Of a stretch of DNA of 64,000 nucleotides, positions 36,721 to 44,741 are shown piece after piece (positions within the stretch are counted from its first letter, which is position 1; each line of letters opens with the position of its first letter). The notes beneath the pieces are model-generated. The model saw only the letters and a list, made by a program, of their open reading frames with translations. It made no database searches and was not told the DNA's origin. The stretch is from Vibrio xiamenensis (GTDB taxonomy: Bacteria > Pseudomonadota > Gammaproteobacteria > Enterobacterales > Vibrionaceae), in assembly GCF_900100015.1 (NCBI RefSeq), contig NZ_FNDD01000003.1:124001-188000 (forward strand), in the 5' to 3' direction. Made by a program: the position numbers and the translations under genes.

Positions 36721-37203
36721 TTAGTGTTTGGTATGTGTGGTTTGCTCACGACTGCGACAGCGTTTGCACAGACATTCTAATTCTATCTGTGGCGCGATAA
36801 CTTGAAAGTCGTCATCTTTTATCTCGCTCTTAAGCGATTCAATCACCGATCGGCTGACATGTTGTTCTTTGATTTGATGGCACTGTTTGCAGATCAGAAA
36901 TACCACGCCGCTATTGGTTCCGTCATCGTCAAGTAGGTGAGTGCACAGAGCAAATTTGTTGATTGAATGCAGCCGATGAGCAATGTGAATGCGCTGAAAA
37001 AAATCCAGAATTCGGTATACGGAAACTGCAGGAATTGATTCACCAAACTGTTGCTGACAGAAATCGACTAACTCGTAAGCCGATAAGGCGCGTTTAGAGT
37101 GTAATAAACTCAGCAAAATGGTTTGACGTTTTGGTGTTAGCGTCGAGCCATGTTGGATACACAAGCGCTTCGCTTGTGCGATTGTCCGTTCGATATTCGT
37201 CAT
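36721..37203 (-). CDS. zur: Zinc uptake regulator Zur (Fur family)
   Basis: 160 residues. Winged helix (STLTPKRQTILLSLLHSKRA, ESIPAVSVYRILDFF), a metal-site segment with ICKQCHQIKEQHV and a C-terminal CLCKRCRSREQTTHTKH. The two C-x2-C pairs are those of the structural zinc site, and the arrangement is closer to Zur than to Fur. Within the DUF1826-zur-folE2 operon, under a palindrome of Zur type, it would repress itself when zinc is plentiful. The assignment as Zur relies partly on this context. Confidence 0.88.
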   Translation of the reverse strand: MTNIERTIAQAKRLCIQHGSTLTPKRQTILLSLLHSKRALSAYELVDFCQQQFGESIPAVSVYRILDFFQRIHIAHRLHSINKFALCTHLLDDDGTNSGVVFLICKQCHQIKEQHVSRSVIESLKSEIKDDDFQVIAPQIELECLCKRCRSREQTTHTKH

Positions 37204-37247
37204 GAAAACACCCTTAATCGCAATAGTGGGGAAGGTGAAACGACACT

Positions 37248-37979
37248 TTAGTCGGCAATGACATCCAGTGAGAGAAACAGACGCCGAGTGTGGTTTTTCG
37301 GCGTAGGCGACCGATGGACAACGGCATGCTCCTCATTACCTTCCCAGAGGCTGCCTTTGAGTAACACCACGTCTGCACGCCGAGCCGAATTAATCTGTTC
37401 AGCGTGATGGAAAAGCCCGGCTTCGATGTCAGTGATATTGGCGTCTCGTGCTCCAAGCTTTGTGCGGTCAACGTCTGAATCATTCAGCCATTCGGTTCCA
37501 AAGCCGCTATAGGCTGTGACTAATCGACAGCCAACGCGGTCGACATGAAAACGAGGGCACATCGCTTGATCCATGGTTGCTAATCGAAGTCCGACTGTTT
37601 GGCACTCAAACAGTACCGTGAACATATCGACAAGTTGTGCAATATCGGCGCTAAGCATTGCGCCGCATTGGTATTGTGCAAGTTTTTCACCCAGCACTTG
37701 TTGCGCCTCTTCGGCGCTCACTTGAGCGGCAATTTGCAATTGCATACCTTGGCTTAAATCAGCGTCAATTTGCTTGGATAGGGTGTCTTGCAGGGCTCGC
37801 TGCCATACCACAATGTTGTGCTGAGGCTCGAAAATACCAGTGAGTATCAGCGGTGAATCTGCAATGGCAGAGCGACAGTTGGACGTTTCAGCATGGTCGA
37901 CTGATGCCACTTGCGCTGTTGTCGTCGCGTTCTGGTCTTCACTGCTATTGACTTGAGTCCGCTGCATTCTATGTTCCAT
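37248..37979 (-). CDS. DUF1826 domain protein
   Basis: 243 residues matching the DUF1826 outline: IVVWQRALQDTLSKQID, CPRFHVDRVGCRLVTAYSG-type block with several His and Cys residues, then DVVLLKGSLWEG and AVVHRSP. This family recurs next to zur, folE2 and COG0523 genes, so it is thought to belong to the zinc-starvation response; its reaction is unknown. It is the first gene of the operon, 33-43 bp from a 12-bp Zur palindrome. A second ATG at 37967 has GGAA at a good distance and may be the real start. Confidence 0.85.
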   Translation of the reverse strand: MEHRMQRTQVNSSEDQNATTTAQVASVDHAETSNCRSAIADSPLILTGIFEPQHNIVVWQRALQDTLSKQIDADLSQGMQLQIAAQVSAEEAQQVLGEKLAQYQCGAMLSADIAQLVDMFTVLFECQTVGLRLATMDQAMCPRFHVDRVGCRLVTAYSGFGTEWLNDSDVDRTKLGARDANITDIEAGLFHHAEQINSARRADVVLLKGSLWEGNEEHAVVHRSPTPKNHTRRLFLSLDVIAD

Positions 37980-38010
37980 GGATTCGCCGTTGAAAAAACT
38001 TATTTATAAA

Positions 38011-38022
38011 ATGTTATAACAT
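38011..38022. promoter_or_regulatory. Zur box
   Basis: ATGTTATAACAT is a perfect 12-bp palindrome with flanking AT-rich bases (TAAAATGTTATAACATAAC), matching the gammaproteobacterial Zur consensus core TGTTATA-TATAACA. It lies just upstream of the DUF1826-zur-folE2 operon and should block it when zinc is sufficient. Confidence 0.85.
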
Positions 38023-38388
38023 AACAAAATGGGTTGCATCAAATAGATCGATAGATTTGCAAATTGGCGAGAAAAAGGCAGTTTTGGTGCAAATGAGGAG
38101 TGGAGTGGGGTGGACGCGTAGAAAATCGACAACGGCAGTGTCGGGCATAAACACACCGTTATCACGCGCGTTCAGCGAGTATCTGTTTGCATCTCTCTCA
38201 TGCCTATGGCGCAGGTTAGGACGCTTTTCTCTTGGCTTAACGCTGAGGGTTTGATGGTGCATCTCTTGACATTTTACCGAACGGACATCTGTTATCTTTC
38301 ATCAAATTGACCTGCTGTTGATGAAATTATTGGTCTATCTCCTCTACTATTTAGTTCATGGTTAATGATCAAAATAGGTGTTGAGAAT
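38023..38388. other. Intergenic stretch upstream of pgpB
   Basis: Overlapping short frames on both strands (38014-38262) have no protein signature or ribosome site. Apart from the Zur palindrome at its left edge I see no feature I can support. Confidence 0.5.
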
Positions 38389-39153
38389 ATGGACAAGAAG
38401 GAAATCCAGCACACAATTGCGGATATAAGTTTATTAGCTGCGATGACCGCTCTGGTGACCCCTTTCGTTCTGAGCACCTCGTCCAGTGACTTATATCGGC
38501 CGGTGAGTGATTCGTCTGGGCAAGTCATGGCGATCATTTCTGATTCTGCTGCTTATCCTGGCGGCTGGATAACCTTTACTTTGCTAAGCATGGTTGCGTT
38601 GTTTCGCAATAATCTTCCTAGTCAGGTTCTGCTTAAACGTATTGCCTTATACGCGCTGATTTTTTTGATAGGTTTCTTGGGCAAAAATGCCATTAAGCAA
38701 TTAACTGAATCCCCCAGGCCTTACACTGAAGTTATGACCCAAGAGTTGTTGCTGCCAAACCCGATGCATTTCTACAAATTAGATAAACGTCAGCAGCAGG
38801 AATTAATTGAGCGAATCGATGGCAAAATCAGTCACTGGCGCACGGATTTCTGGCAGGATGAAAAGAACTTTGCATTCCCATCTGGGCATACCGTATTTGC
38901 TGCCACTTGTTTGCTGTTTTTTGGTGGCATATTCATTCGCCAGCAACGTTTTTTACTGGCAAGTTCGTTGGTAATTTGGGCTTCGCTGGTGGCCTATAGC
39001 CGCGTATGGCTTGGCATGCATCGCCCAGCAGATTTGTTTGGCGGCATCGTTTTTGTTGCCATTTTGGCACTGTTTTTACCCCTGCTCAGCAAAAAAGCTT
39101 TTGAGTGGCTTCCTGTTCAATACCGTCGTCATTGGTTTAAGTTATCTCTCTAA
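38389..39153 (+). CDS. pgpB: PAP2 family phosphatase, PgpB-type
   Basis: 254 residues from the ATG at 38389, or 262 from 38365. The three PAP2 phosphatase motifs are present: KNAIKQLTESPRP, FPSGH and SRVWLGMHRPADL. There are about six membrane segments. The long hydrophilic stretch between motifs 1 and 2 (about 115-165) is as in E. coli PgpB, which removes phosphate from phosphatidylglycerophosphate and undecaprenyl pyrophosphate at the periplasmic face. It is a single-gene unit. Confidence 0.88.
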   Translation: MDKKEIQHTIADISLLAAMTALVTPFVLSTSSSDLYRPVSDSSGQVMAIISDSAAYPGGWITFTLLSMVALFRNNLPSQVLLKRIALYALIFLIGFLGKNAIKQLTESPRPYTEVMTQELLLPNPMHFYKLDKRQQQELIERIDGKISHWRTDFWQDEKNFAFPSGHTVFAATCLLFFGGIFIRQQRFLLASSLVIWASLVAYSRVWLGMHRPADLFGGIVFVAILALFLPLLSKKAFEWLPVQYRRHWFKLSL

Positions 39154-39239
39154 CCGTTATTTCTGGATAGCGGTTATCTCACCAAGGGTTCACGATGTAA
39201 TCTAGTTGCTCGACTAGATGTATTCCCACCGATTCTCTC

Positions 39240-39788
39240 TCACACCTTCTCATTCCAAACCAATGCCAATTGTTGATGAGTTTGGATAAAGTCATTTTTC
39301 AATTCGCAATAGCGCGTGATGTCATTGTTGCAGCGTTTCGCCGCTTCGCGTTTTAGCTCGCCGTAAGTTGCGGCAATGTCAGGAAAAGCTCGTAAATAAT
39401 CACGAAATGCCAAATGACGCTGCGCTCCGAACGACCCCGCCAAAAACGCGTGAATTTGATGGCTACGTAAATTCCCGCCCTTGTGAAAATATCGTCGGCC
39501 TGCTATTCCACATTCACCTAATGCGACATAACCCAGTGTTGCGAGCTTTGGCGTTTCCCTGTCCAGGACTTCTAAGCTCTCGACTTCAAGCAAAATATCG
39601 ATAACGGGTTTGGCGCACAATCCCGCAACCGACGTACTGCCGATATGATGAATGGCAACGAGATTGGTCGTGCTCAATGCCAACTGCAGTGAACTGTGTT
39701 CTTGCTGATAACGTTCGAACCAAACTAATTGGTAATCCATAACCTCGATAATTCGCTGAGTTGGTTGGGGTGGTGTAGATGTCGGCAT
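39240..39788 (-). CDS. GrpB family (UPF0157) protein
   Basis: 182 residues with the GrpB signature HHIGSTSVAGLCAKPVIDIL, followed by RRYFHKGG and RHLAFRDYLRAFPDIAATYG. The family has a nucleotidyltransferase-like fold, with the GST/PxxD motif resembling that of kanamycin nucleotidyltransferases, but the reaction is unknown. AAGGTC precedes the ATG by about ten bases. It stands between pgpB (convergent) and the pectin locus and has no evident link to either. Confidence 0.85.
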   Translation of the reverse strand: MPTSTPPQPTQRIIEVMDYQLVWFERYQQEHSSLQLALSTTNLVAIHHIGSTSVAGLCAKPVIDILLEVESLEVLDRETPKLATLGYVALGECGIAGRRYFHKGGNLRSHQIHAFLAGSFGAQRHLAFRDYLRAFPDIAATYGELKREAAKRCNNDITRYCELKNDFIQTHQQLALVWNEKV

Positions 39789-39831
39789 CTCGATTGACCT
39801 TTTAATAAAGTGCGATAGTACACATAAAAAA

Positions 39832-39855
39832 AATCCCCCGCATTAGCGAGGGATT
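39832..39855 (-). terminator. Terminator of the symporter-ogl unit
   Basis: Minus strand AATCCCTCGC-TAAT-GCGGGGGATT followed by eight Ts, 24 bp past the ogl stop; one mismatched pair in the stem. Confidence 0.85.
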
Positions 39856-39878
39856 ATCTTTAACGTCGAAGCGAGGAA

Positions 39879-41045
39879 TTACGCTTTGAACTGAGCAGGA
39901 AGGTCTGCAATATAAACCGCAGGTACGCCTTCGAAATCACTGGTAAATAGCACGCCGTCATCACCTGGTGTGAATGATGGGTGTGGGTGAGTGATTTGAC
40001 GGTCGCCGTCAAGTACGTCCCAAGAAGTGCTGTGTTTACACAGTTTCTGCGCCGTTTTCGCTTTGGTGTTCAGTACGTACAAGAATGGGTCATTCTCGAT
40101 GTCGTAGCTTTCTGCGTCTGCAACGTCAACCGGAGCATCACAGCCATCACCAACCATTAGCGTGCCATCAAAGTTACTCATTAGGTGAGAACATGGTGGC
40201 ATAACCATCACTTCTTCGTTTTCTAGTGTCTCTGGGTTCGCTTTGTAGATTACTCGATCCGATTGACCTTTGAAGTAAGAAACGTAAGCCATTGCACTAC
40301 CATCTGGAATCCAGAATTCGTGAGTACAAGATTCGCCTTCTGCGTGTTCTTTGATCTTACGAACATTGCTGCCGTCTTCGTTCACTAGCCACATACGCGC
40401 GTCAACGAGGTCGTGAGGACCCTCGTGACAGAAGCCCACAGTGCTGTCATCAAACGGACGGTAGATTGGGTGACCAAGCCATGCTTTGTCTTGGTGAACC
40501 ACTTCTAGATCGCCAGTTGCGATGTCAACTTTGATTAGGCGACAAGTTGGGTTGGTGTGGTAGAACTCCGCAAATTTTTCCCAAGAAGTCAGTGGCGCCC
40601 AATCCGCTTTAAGGATTTCGATGCCCACAAGCTTGGTGCAGTCTGAGTTAGCAACCCAAGTACCGTAGCCTTTCCATTCTGCATCAACGGTGTAAACCAC
40701 GCGCTCTTCAAGAGACTCAAGGTCAACTTGCATTAGGTTCAGCTCGTTTTTCACGTAGAAGAACGATTTGTCGTCAGTTGCGATGAAACCACCAAAGGTG
40801 TTGTCGCCAGCGCCTTCAGTAAGCTGAGTCGCTTTTTGAGTGTTCAGGTCAACAAGGTAGTAGTTGCGGTTACCGTCAAAGTCGCCCGCAAGTAGGAGCT
40901 TTTGTCCATCCTGAGTAAAGCATTTTTGGTAAAAGTAGTTACGGTGACAAATCACATCTTTTGGTGTGATTCGAGTCACTTTCACTTGTGTATCGCTATC
41001 AACAAAAGTTTCAAACTCTAGGTTGATAATATCGCCTTTCGCCAT
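39879..41045 (-). CDS. ogl: Oligogalacturonate lyase
   Basis: 388 residues, the usual length for PL22 oligogalacturonate lyases, which are cytoplasmic seven-bladed beta-propellers. Family blocks include RNYFYQKCFTQDGQKLLLAG, GAGDNTFGGFIATD, and the His-rich region DVLDGDRQITHPHPSFTPGD. It splits short, mainly unsaturated galacturonides into 4-deoxy-5-ketouronate, the last cleavage before the KduI/KduD steps. There is no signal peptide. AGGAG lies seven bases before the ATG. It follows the sodium symporter gene by 65 bp and is probably co-transcribed with it. Confidence 0.93.
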   Translation of the reverse strand: MAKGDIINLEFETFVDSDTQVKVTRITPKDVICHRNYFYQKCFTQDGQKLLLAGDFDGNRNYYLVDLNTQKATQLTEGAGDNTFGGFIATDDKSFFYVKNELNLMQVDLESLEERVVYTVDAEWKGYGTWVANSDCTKLVGIEILKADWAPLTSWEKFAEFYHTNPTCRLIKVDIATGDLEVVHQDKAWLGHPIYRPFDDSTVGFCHEGPHDLVDARMWLVNEDGSNVRKIKEHAEGESCTHEFWIPDGSAMAYVSYFKGQSDRVIYKANPETLENEEVMVMPPCSHLMSNFDGTLMVGDGCDAPVDVADAESYDIENDPFLYVLNTKAKTAQKLCKHSTSWDVLDGDRQITHPHPSFTPGDDGVLFTSDFEGVPAVYIADLPAQFKA

Positions 41046-41110
41046 GGAAAATCTCCTGTAAATAAAACAAGGCTGCTAACGGGGGTTAGCAGCCTATTCA
41101 TGAATCAAGT

Positions 41111-42877
41111 TTATCGAACTGTCGCTGTTTTACTGCTGATCTCACCGATATTGGCACTGCGCTTCAACGCGTAACCAACCAGGAAGACGGCGGCGGCACA
41201 GCCAAAGAATACTAAGCGTCCCCACATTGGGTTTGGAATCAGTACCATCAAGCACAGACCCGCAGCCATGTAAATTACTAGCGTACCCAGTTTCGCACGT
41301 TGCATACGGTCAACGATGTCTTGGCCTTCTGCAGCAACAACATCAGTATTAAGATCTTTAAAGAACTCATCTGATTGTACTTTGTTGCTATCTGCTTGCT
41401 CTTTGTAGAACAGAGTGGTCAAGCAGTAGAAACCAGCGGTTAGGAATAGGTGCGCTGCGATAGTGATCATGGTTTTCATCTCGCCCGCTTCGCGTGCAGT
41501 GATGTTTTCCATACCAAACCAGTTAGCAACGGTTTGTGGAGTGAATACAGTAACCACTAGGTAAGAAACGAACATACCGAATACAACCGTCGCCCATGGT
41601 GCCCATTTTGGCGTCTTACGGATAAGTACGCCTAGGAATAGTGGCACTAGGATTGGTGATTGAAGTAGTGTTGCTACTTGCATCATCAAATCAAACAAGC
41701 TTAGGTGCTTCAGTGAGTTGAAGAACTGAGCCATCAGGATAACTAGGATACCGTTAACAAGACATGCGATTTGACCAGCGCGTAGCTGCTCTTTATCAGT
41801 TGCTTGACCTTTACGCATGATAGGTGCGTAGAAACTACGTACGAAGATACCTGAGTTACGGTTAAGTGCTGAGTCCATAGAAGACATGGTTGCAGCAAAT
41901 AGACCAGCCATTAGTAGACCAACAGTACCTGTCGGCATGGTCTCACGAGCAAATACTAGGTAAACCGCGTCACGTGCTTTTGCGCCAAGTGCAGGGTATG
42001 CAGAAGCCGCGTCTGGGTACATGATTGCCGAAGCCCATGGTGGGATGAACCAAATGATTGCACCAACAACCATCATACCAAGAGCAAGTAGCGCAGCTTT
42101 TGATGCGTTGTTTGAGTCTTTTGCGTTAAGGAAACGGTAAGACTCCTGCATGTTGTTGATACTTTGTAGTTGCTTCACGATGAAGAACACAAAAGAACCG
42201 ACAAGCAGCAGTGGGTAGTTCATGTCTGGGCCAGTAACGAAGCCGCCAGGGAACTTGTTGACGATTTCAGCTGGGCCGCCAACGAAGTACAGAGCAACTG
42301 CCGCACACGCTACAGAAATAACCGCAACCACAAGCGTCTGAATAAAGTCAGATGCAACTACGCCCCATGCACCACTCAATAGAGAGATGATAAGTACCGC
42401 AGCACCGGTTACGTAAATCGTGGTGATGATGTCAGCGTTAAATACAGCAGACGCAAATACGCCCAGACCGTTTAGCCAAACACCCGCGTTGATCACACTT
42501 AGTGGGATGATTACCCATGTGAAGAACTGCTCGTTACCATTGCCGTAACGGCGTTTAACCGCTTCGGTTGGTGTATCTACACGCATGTTGCGGAAACGGC
42601 GTGCAAAGAAGAAGTAGGCGAATACATACGCCACCATGTTACCAACGAATACCGCAAGAACTGCGAAACCGTCGTTAAATGCTTTACCAGCTGCACCGGT
42701 GAAGGTCCAAGCGGAAAACTGAGTCATAAAGGCAGTCGCCCCGACCATCCACCAGAGCATCTTACCGCCCCCGCGGAAGTAGTCACTGGTACTATTGCTA
42801 GCCATCTTCTTAAATATCAGACTGATCGCCACCATAAGGGCGAAATAGCCTGCAATGACAAGGTAATCATATTGCAT
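41111..42877 (-). CDS. Sodium:solute symporter (SSS family), probably for pectin-derived uronides
   Basis: 588 residues, 13-14 membrane segments, beginning YDYLVIAGYFALMVAISLIF and including SSS hallmarks such as STSDYFRGGGKMLWWMVGAT and FSAWTFTGAAGKAF. The substrate cannot be read from sequence. Co-transcription with ogl and KdgR-like and CRP-like sites upstream (42942-42968) point to short oligogalacturonides or ketouronates. A cytoplasmic segment of about 55 residues (475-530) separates the last membrane segments. It would complement the ATP-driven TogMNAB importer. Confidence 0.85.
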   Translation of the reverse strand: MQYDYLVIAGYFALMVAISLIFKKMASNSTSDYFRGGGKMLWWMVGATAFMTQFSAWTFTGAAGKAFNDGFAVLAVFVGNMVAYVFAYFFFARRFRNMRVDTPTEAVKRRYGNGNEQFFTWVIIPLSVINAGVWLNGLGVFASAVFNADIITTIYVTGAAVLIISLLSGAWGVVASDFIQTLVVAVISVACAAVALYFVGGPAEIVNKFPGGFVTGPDMNYPLLLVGSFVFFIVKQLQSINNMQESYRFLNAKDSNNASKAALLALGMMVVGAIIWFIPPWASAIMYPDAASAYPALGAKARDAVYLVFARETMPTGTVGLLMAGLFAATMSSMDSALNRNSGIFVRSFYAPIMRKGQATDKEQLRAGQIACLVNGILVILMAQFFNSLKHLSLFDLMMQVATLLQSPILVPLFLGVLIRKTPKWAPWATVVFGMFVSYLVVTVFTPQTVANWFGMENITAREAGEMKTMITIAAHLFLTAGFYCLTTLFYKEQADSNKVQSDEFFKDLNTDVVAAEGQDIVDRMQRAKLGTLVIYMAAGLCLMVLIPNPMWGRLVFFGCAAAVFLVGYALKRSANIGEISSKTATVR

Positions 42878-42941
42878 AACGTCATCTCATAACTTAACTA
42901 AATTCGTTCGGCGTATTTTCTACGAAAAAATTAAAAACTTA

Positions 42942-42957
42942 TGTGATTAATATCAAA
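42942..42957. promoter_or_regulatory. Candidate CRP site upstream of the symporter
   Basis: TGTGA-TTAATA-TCAAA matches the left CRP half-site perfectly and three of five bases of the right. It overlaps the KdgR-like box next to it, as expected for catabolite-controlled pectin genes. Confidence 0.4.
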
Positions 42958-42968
42958 ACAGTGGTTCA
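42954..42968. promoter_or_regulatory. Weak KdgR-like box upstream of the symporter
   Basis: CAAAA-CAGTG-GTTCA fits the TGAAA-N5-TTTCA dyad at seven of ten arm positions. It is 77 bp upstream of the symporter start. Confidence 0.4.
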
Positions 42969-43104
42969 CTTTTGCCTGCCATTCTATAAATGTGACCACT
43001 CTCTCGTTCCTGATACGCGAAACAAGTTGGAATTTTTAAAGTATAGTGGTTGCATATTCTCGGCAGGCCTTTATTCACCGAGTCTCATAGACAATAAAGC
43101 TTAA

Positions 43105-44556
43105 CTAGGCAAGTTCTCTTAAAGCGTGGAATGTTTGATGATGGGCTTGTAACCAAGCCGATTTTGAGATAACAGGCGGGGTTGAATGCAGCAAGATGTT
43201 ATCTACTTGACCGCCAAGTAACTGCTGAGTCAGCACTTCGGTGACTAAGCTCAATTCAATACTGGAACCCAGCTGTGGTTGGTGAGCAACGAATGTGTGG
43301 ACGGTTAACTCTTGGCTGCGATCATAAGCTTCAATGATCAGTGGCAGCGTCAGTCCGGATAGCGAAGCGGCGATCTTACCTTTCTCGTCACTGCAAAAGT
43401 AAGCGCGATTACCGACTCTATCCAGCACAGTGAACTGAATTGGAAAGCGCATTAATGGCTGGTGGACATGTAAAGTAATATTCAAGTCTTGAGCGATAGA
43501 TAAGTTTGGCTGCCAATCCGAAAATATTTTCGCAAGTGTGTATTCACTTACCTCTTTCGCGCTGATTTGGTATGGCTCATCAACCAAACGCTGGGTGTTA
43601 TGCTGCTGATTGTTGGCTTCGATAAATCGTGACTCGTGCGGGTAAAACCATTGCGGGTTACCGTCAATATCGCGGCCAGACATTTTGTCCCACTTGGCAA
43701 TATGTGAGTCAAACTCACAGTCGATGTAAGCGCAGTGGCCAATCGTATTTGGATCGGCGTAAAAACCATCGTCAAATTGAGTGGTTGGGTGCCAAGGTCT
43801 GCCGAGCGCATAACTGTTGGCTGGCACATTCGCTTCTTTAGTTAAGCGGCAGTGCTGAAACACCAAGCCAAATTTCTGGGTGATCGCCGTGCAAGGCGCG
43901 GCAACATAACCCATAGGCTCAGCGCTGGTTGTGCCGATGCGATGGCGAGCAATGATGTCACAATCCCAAAACAGCGCGGTGCCGCCGCCAAAAATAAAAT
44001 CCACCGTGCCCATGATGGTGCACTGCTCAAAGTAGCTGCGACCTGCACTGACGTACAAAGTATCGTGATAACTGTCTAGCGTGACGTGCTTGAATTGTGC
44101 TTTGTCGCCATGTTCGCCGATCAAAAGTGCCACCGCTTGAGTGTGAGTCAGTTTGCTTGGATCATCGGCGGGTTTGGCAAAATTCGCTTCATAATCAAAA
44201 GCGTTTTTAATCGTCAATGAGGTGGCGGAGAATCCGCAGGCATCGATATTGACGGTTCGGCTGCCGTAAGTGCCAGGAATTTTGCCATCATGACGCAACA
44301 TGCCGTTGGCACAACTGCCAACAATGATGGTGTTTTGTTGCTGTTCGCCGATCAAATGGACATTTGGGCGAGTAATGTTAAGACGTTCTGAATAAATGCC
44401 ACTGCGCAGGTAAATAACATAATTACTGTCGTCATCTGGCGCAGCGCTTAATGCCTCACCTATGGTTAAAAAATCGCCGTCACCTTGAGAGTCGACGACC
44501 ACATCATAAAGTGCCCATTCGGCAGGTGATTGGGCAAAATGTTTTTGATAAGGCAT
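43105..44556 (-). CDS. Pectinesterase (CE8) without signal peptide
   Basis: 483 residues from the ATG at 44556; a TTG five codons earlier is less likely. The CE8 beta-helix motifs are clear: GDFLTIGEALSAAP, GSRTVNIDACGFSATSLTIKN, TQAVALLI, LDSYHDTLY, MGTVDFIFGGG and LGRPWHP, with the catalytic Asp pair and Arg. About 130 extra C-terminal residues (after 350) are not part of the catalytic helix. There is no export signal, so it may de-esterify imported oligogalacturonides in the cytoplasm, unlike secreted PemA. A KdgR-like box lies 20 bp upstream. Confidence 0.9.
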   Translation of the reverse strand: MPYQKHFAQSPAEWALYDVVVDSQGDGDFLTIGEALSAAPDDDSNYVIYLRSGIYSERLNITRPNVHLIGEQQQNTIIVGSCANGMLRHDGKIPGTYGSRTVNIDACGFSATSLTIKNAFDYEANFAKPADDPSKLTHTQAVALLIGEHGDKAQFKHVTLDSYHDTLYVSAGRSYFEQCTIMGTVDFIFGGGTALFWDCDIIARHRIGTTSAEPMGYVAAPCTAITQKFGLVFQHCRLTKEANVPANSYALGRPWHPTTQFDDGFYADPNTIGHCAYIDCEFDSHIAKWDKMSGRDIDGNPQWFYPHESRFIEANNQQHNTQRLVDEPYQISAKEVSEYTLAKIFSDWQPNLSIAQDLNITLHVHQPLMRFPIQFTVLDRVGNRAYFCSDEKGKIAASLSGLTLPLIIEAYDRSQELTVHTFVAHQPQLGSSIELSLVTEVLTQQLLGGQVDNILLHSTPPVISKSAWLQAHHQTFHALRELA

Positions 44557-44575
44557 TAAGTTATCTAACAATAAT

Positions 44576-44596
44576 AATGAACCGTTGTTTTATTTT
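44576..44596. promoter_or_regulatory. KdgR box upstream of the pectinesterase
   Basis: AATGAACCGTTGTTTTATTT agrees at 17 of 20 positions with AATGAAACATTGTTTCATTT, the enterobacterial KdgR consensus. It lies 20 bp before the start codon, overlapping the likely promoter. Confidence 0.75.
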
Positions 44597-44673
44597 AATG
44601 TTTTTGGTTTATAAAACCGTGACGTGCGAGGACTTTATCGACAGTGAATGCTGAGAAAGTGTCGCAAAAACAA

Positions 44674-44697
44674 AAAGAGCCTCAAAAGAGGCTCTTT
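44674..44697. terminator. Terminator of the PL1 lyase gene
   Basis: Perfect ten-bp stem AAAGAGCCTC / GAGGCTCTTT with loop AAAA, T-rich on the minus-strand side, 45 bp past the stop. Confidence 0.85.
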
Positions 44698-44741
44698 CCT
44701 ATTGTGGGCTGACGTGTTTTGTTACCACGTTTTGGTGCAAT

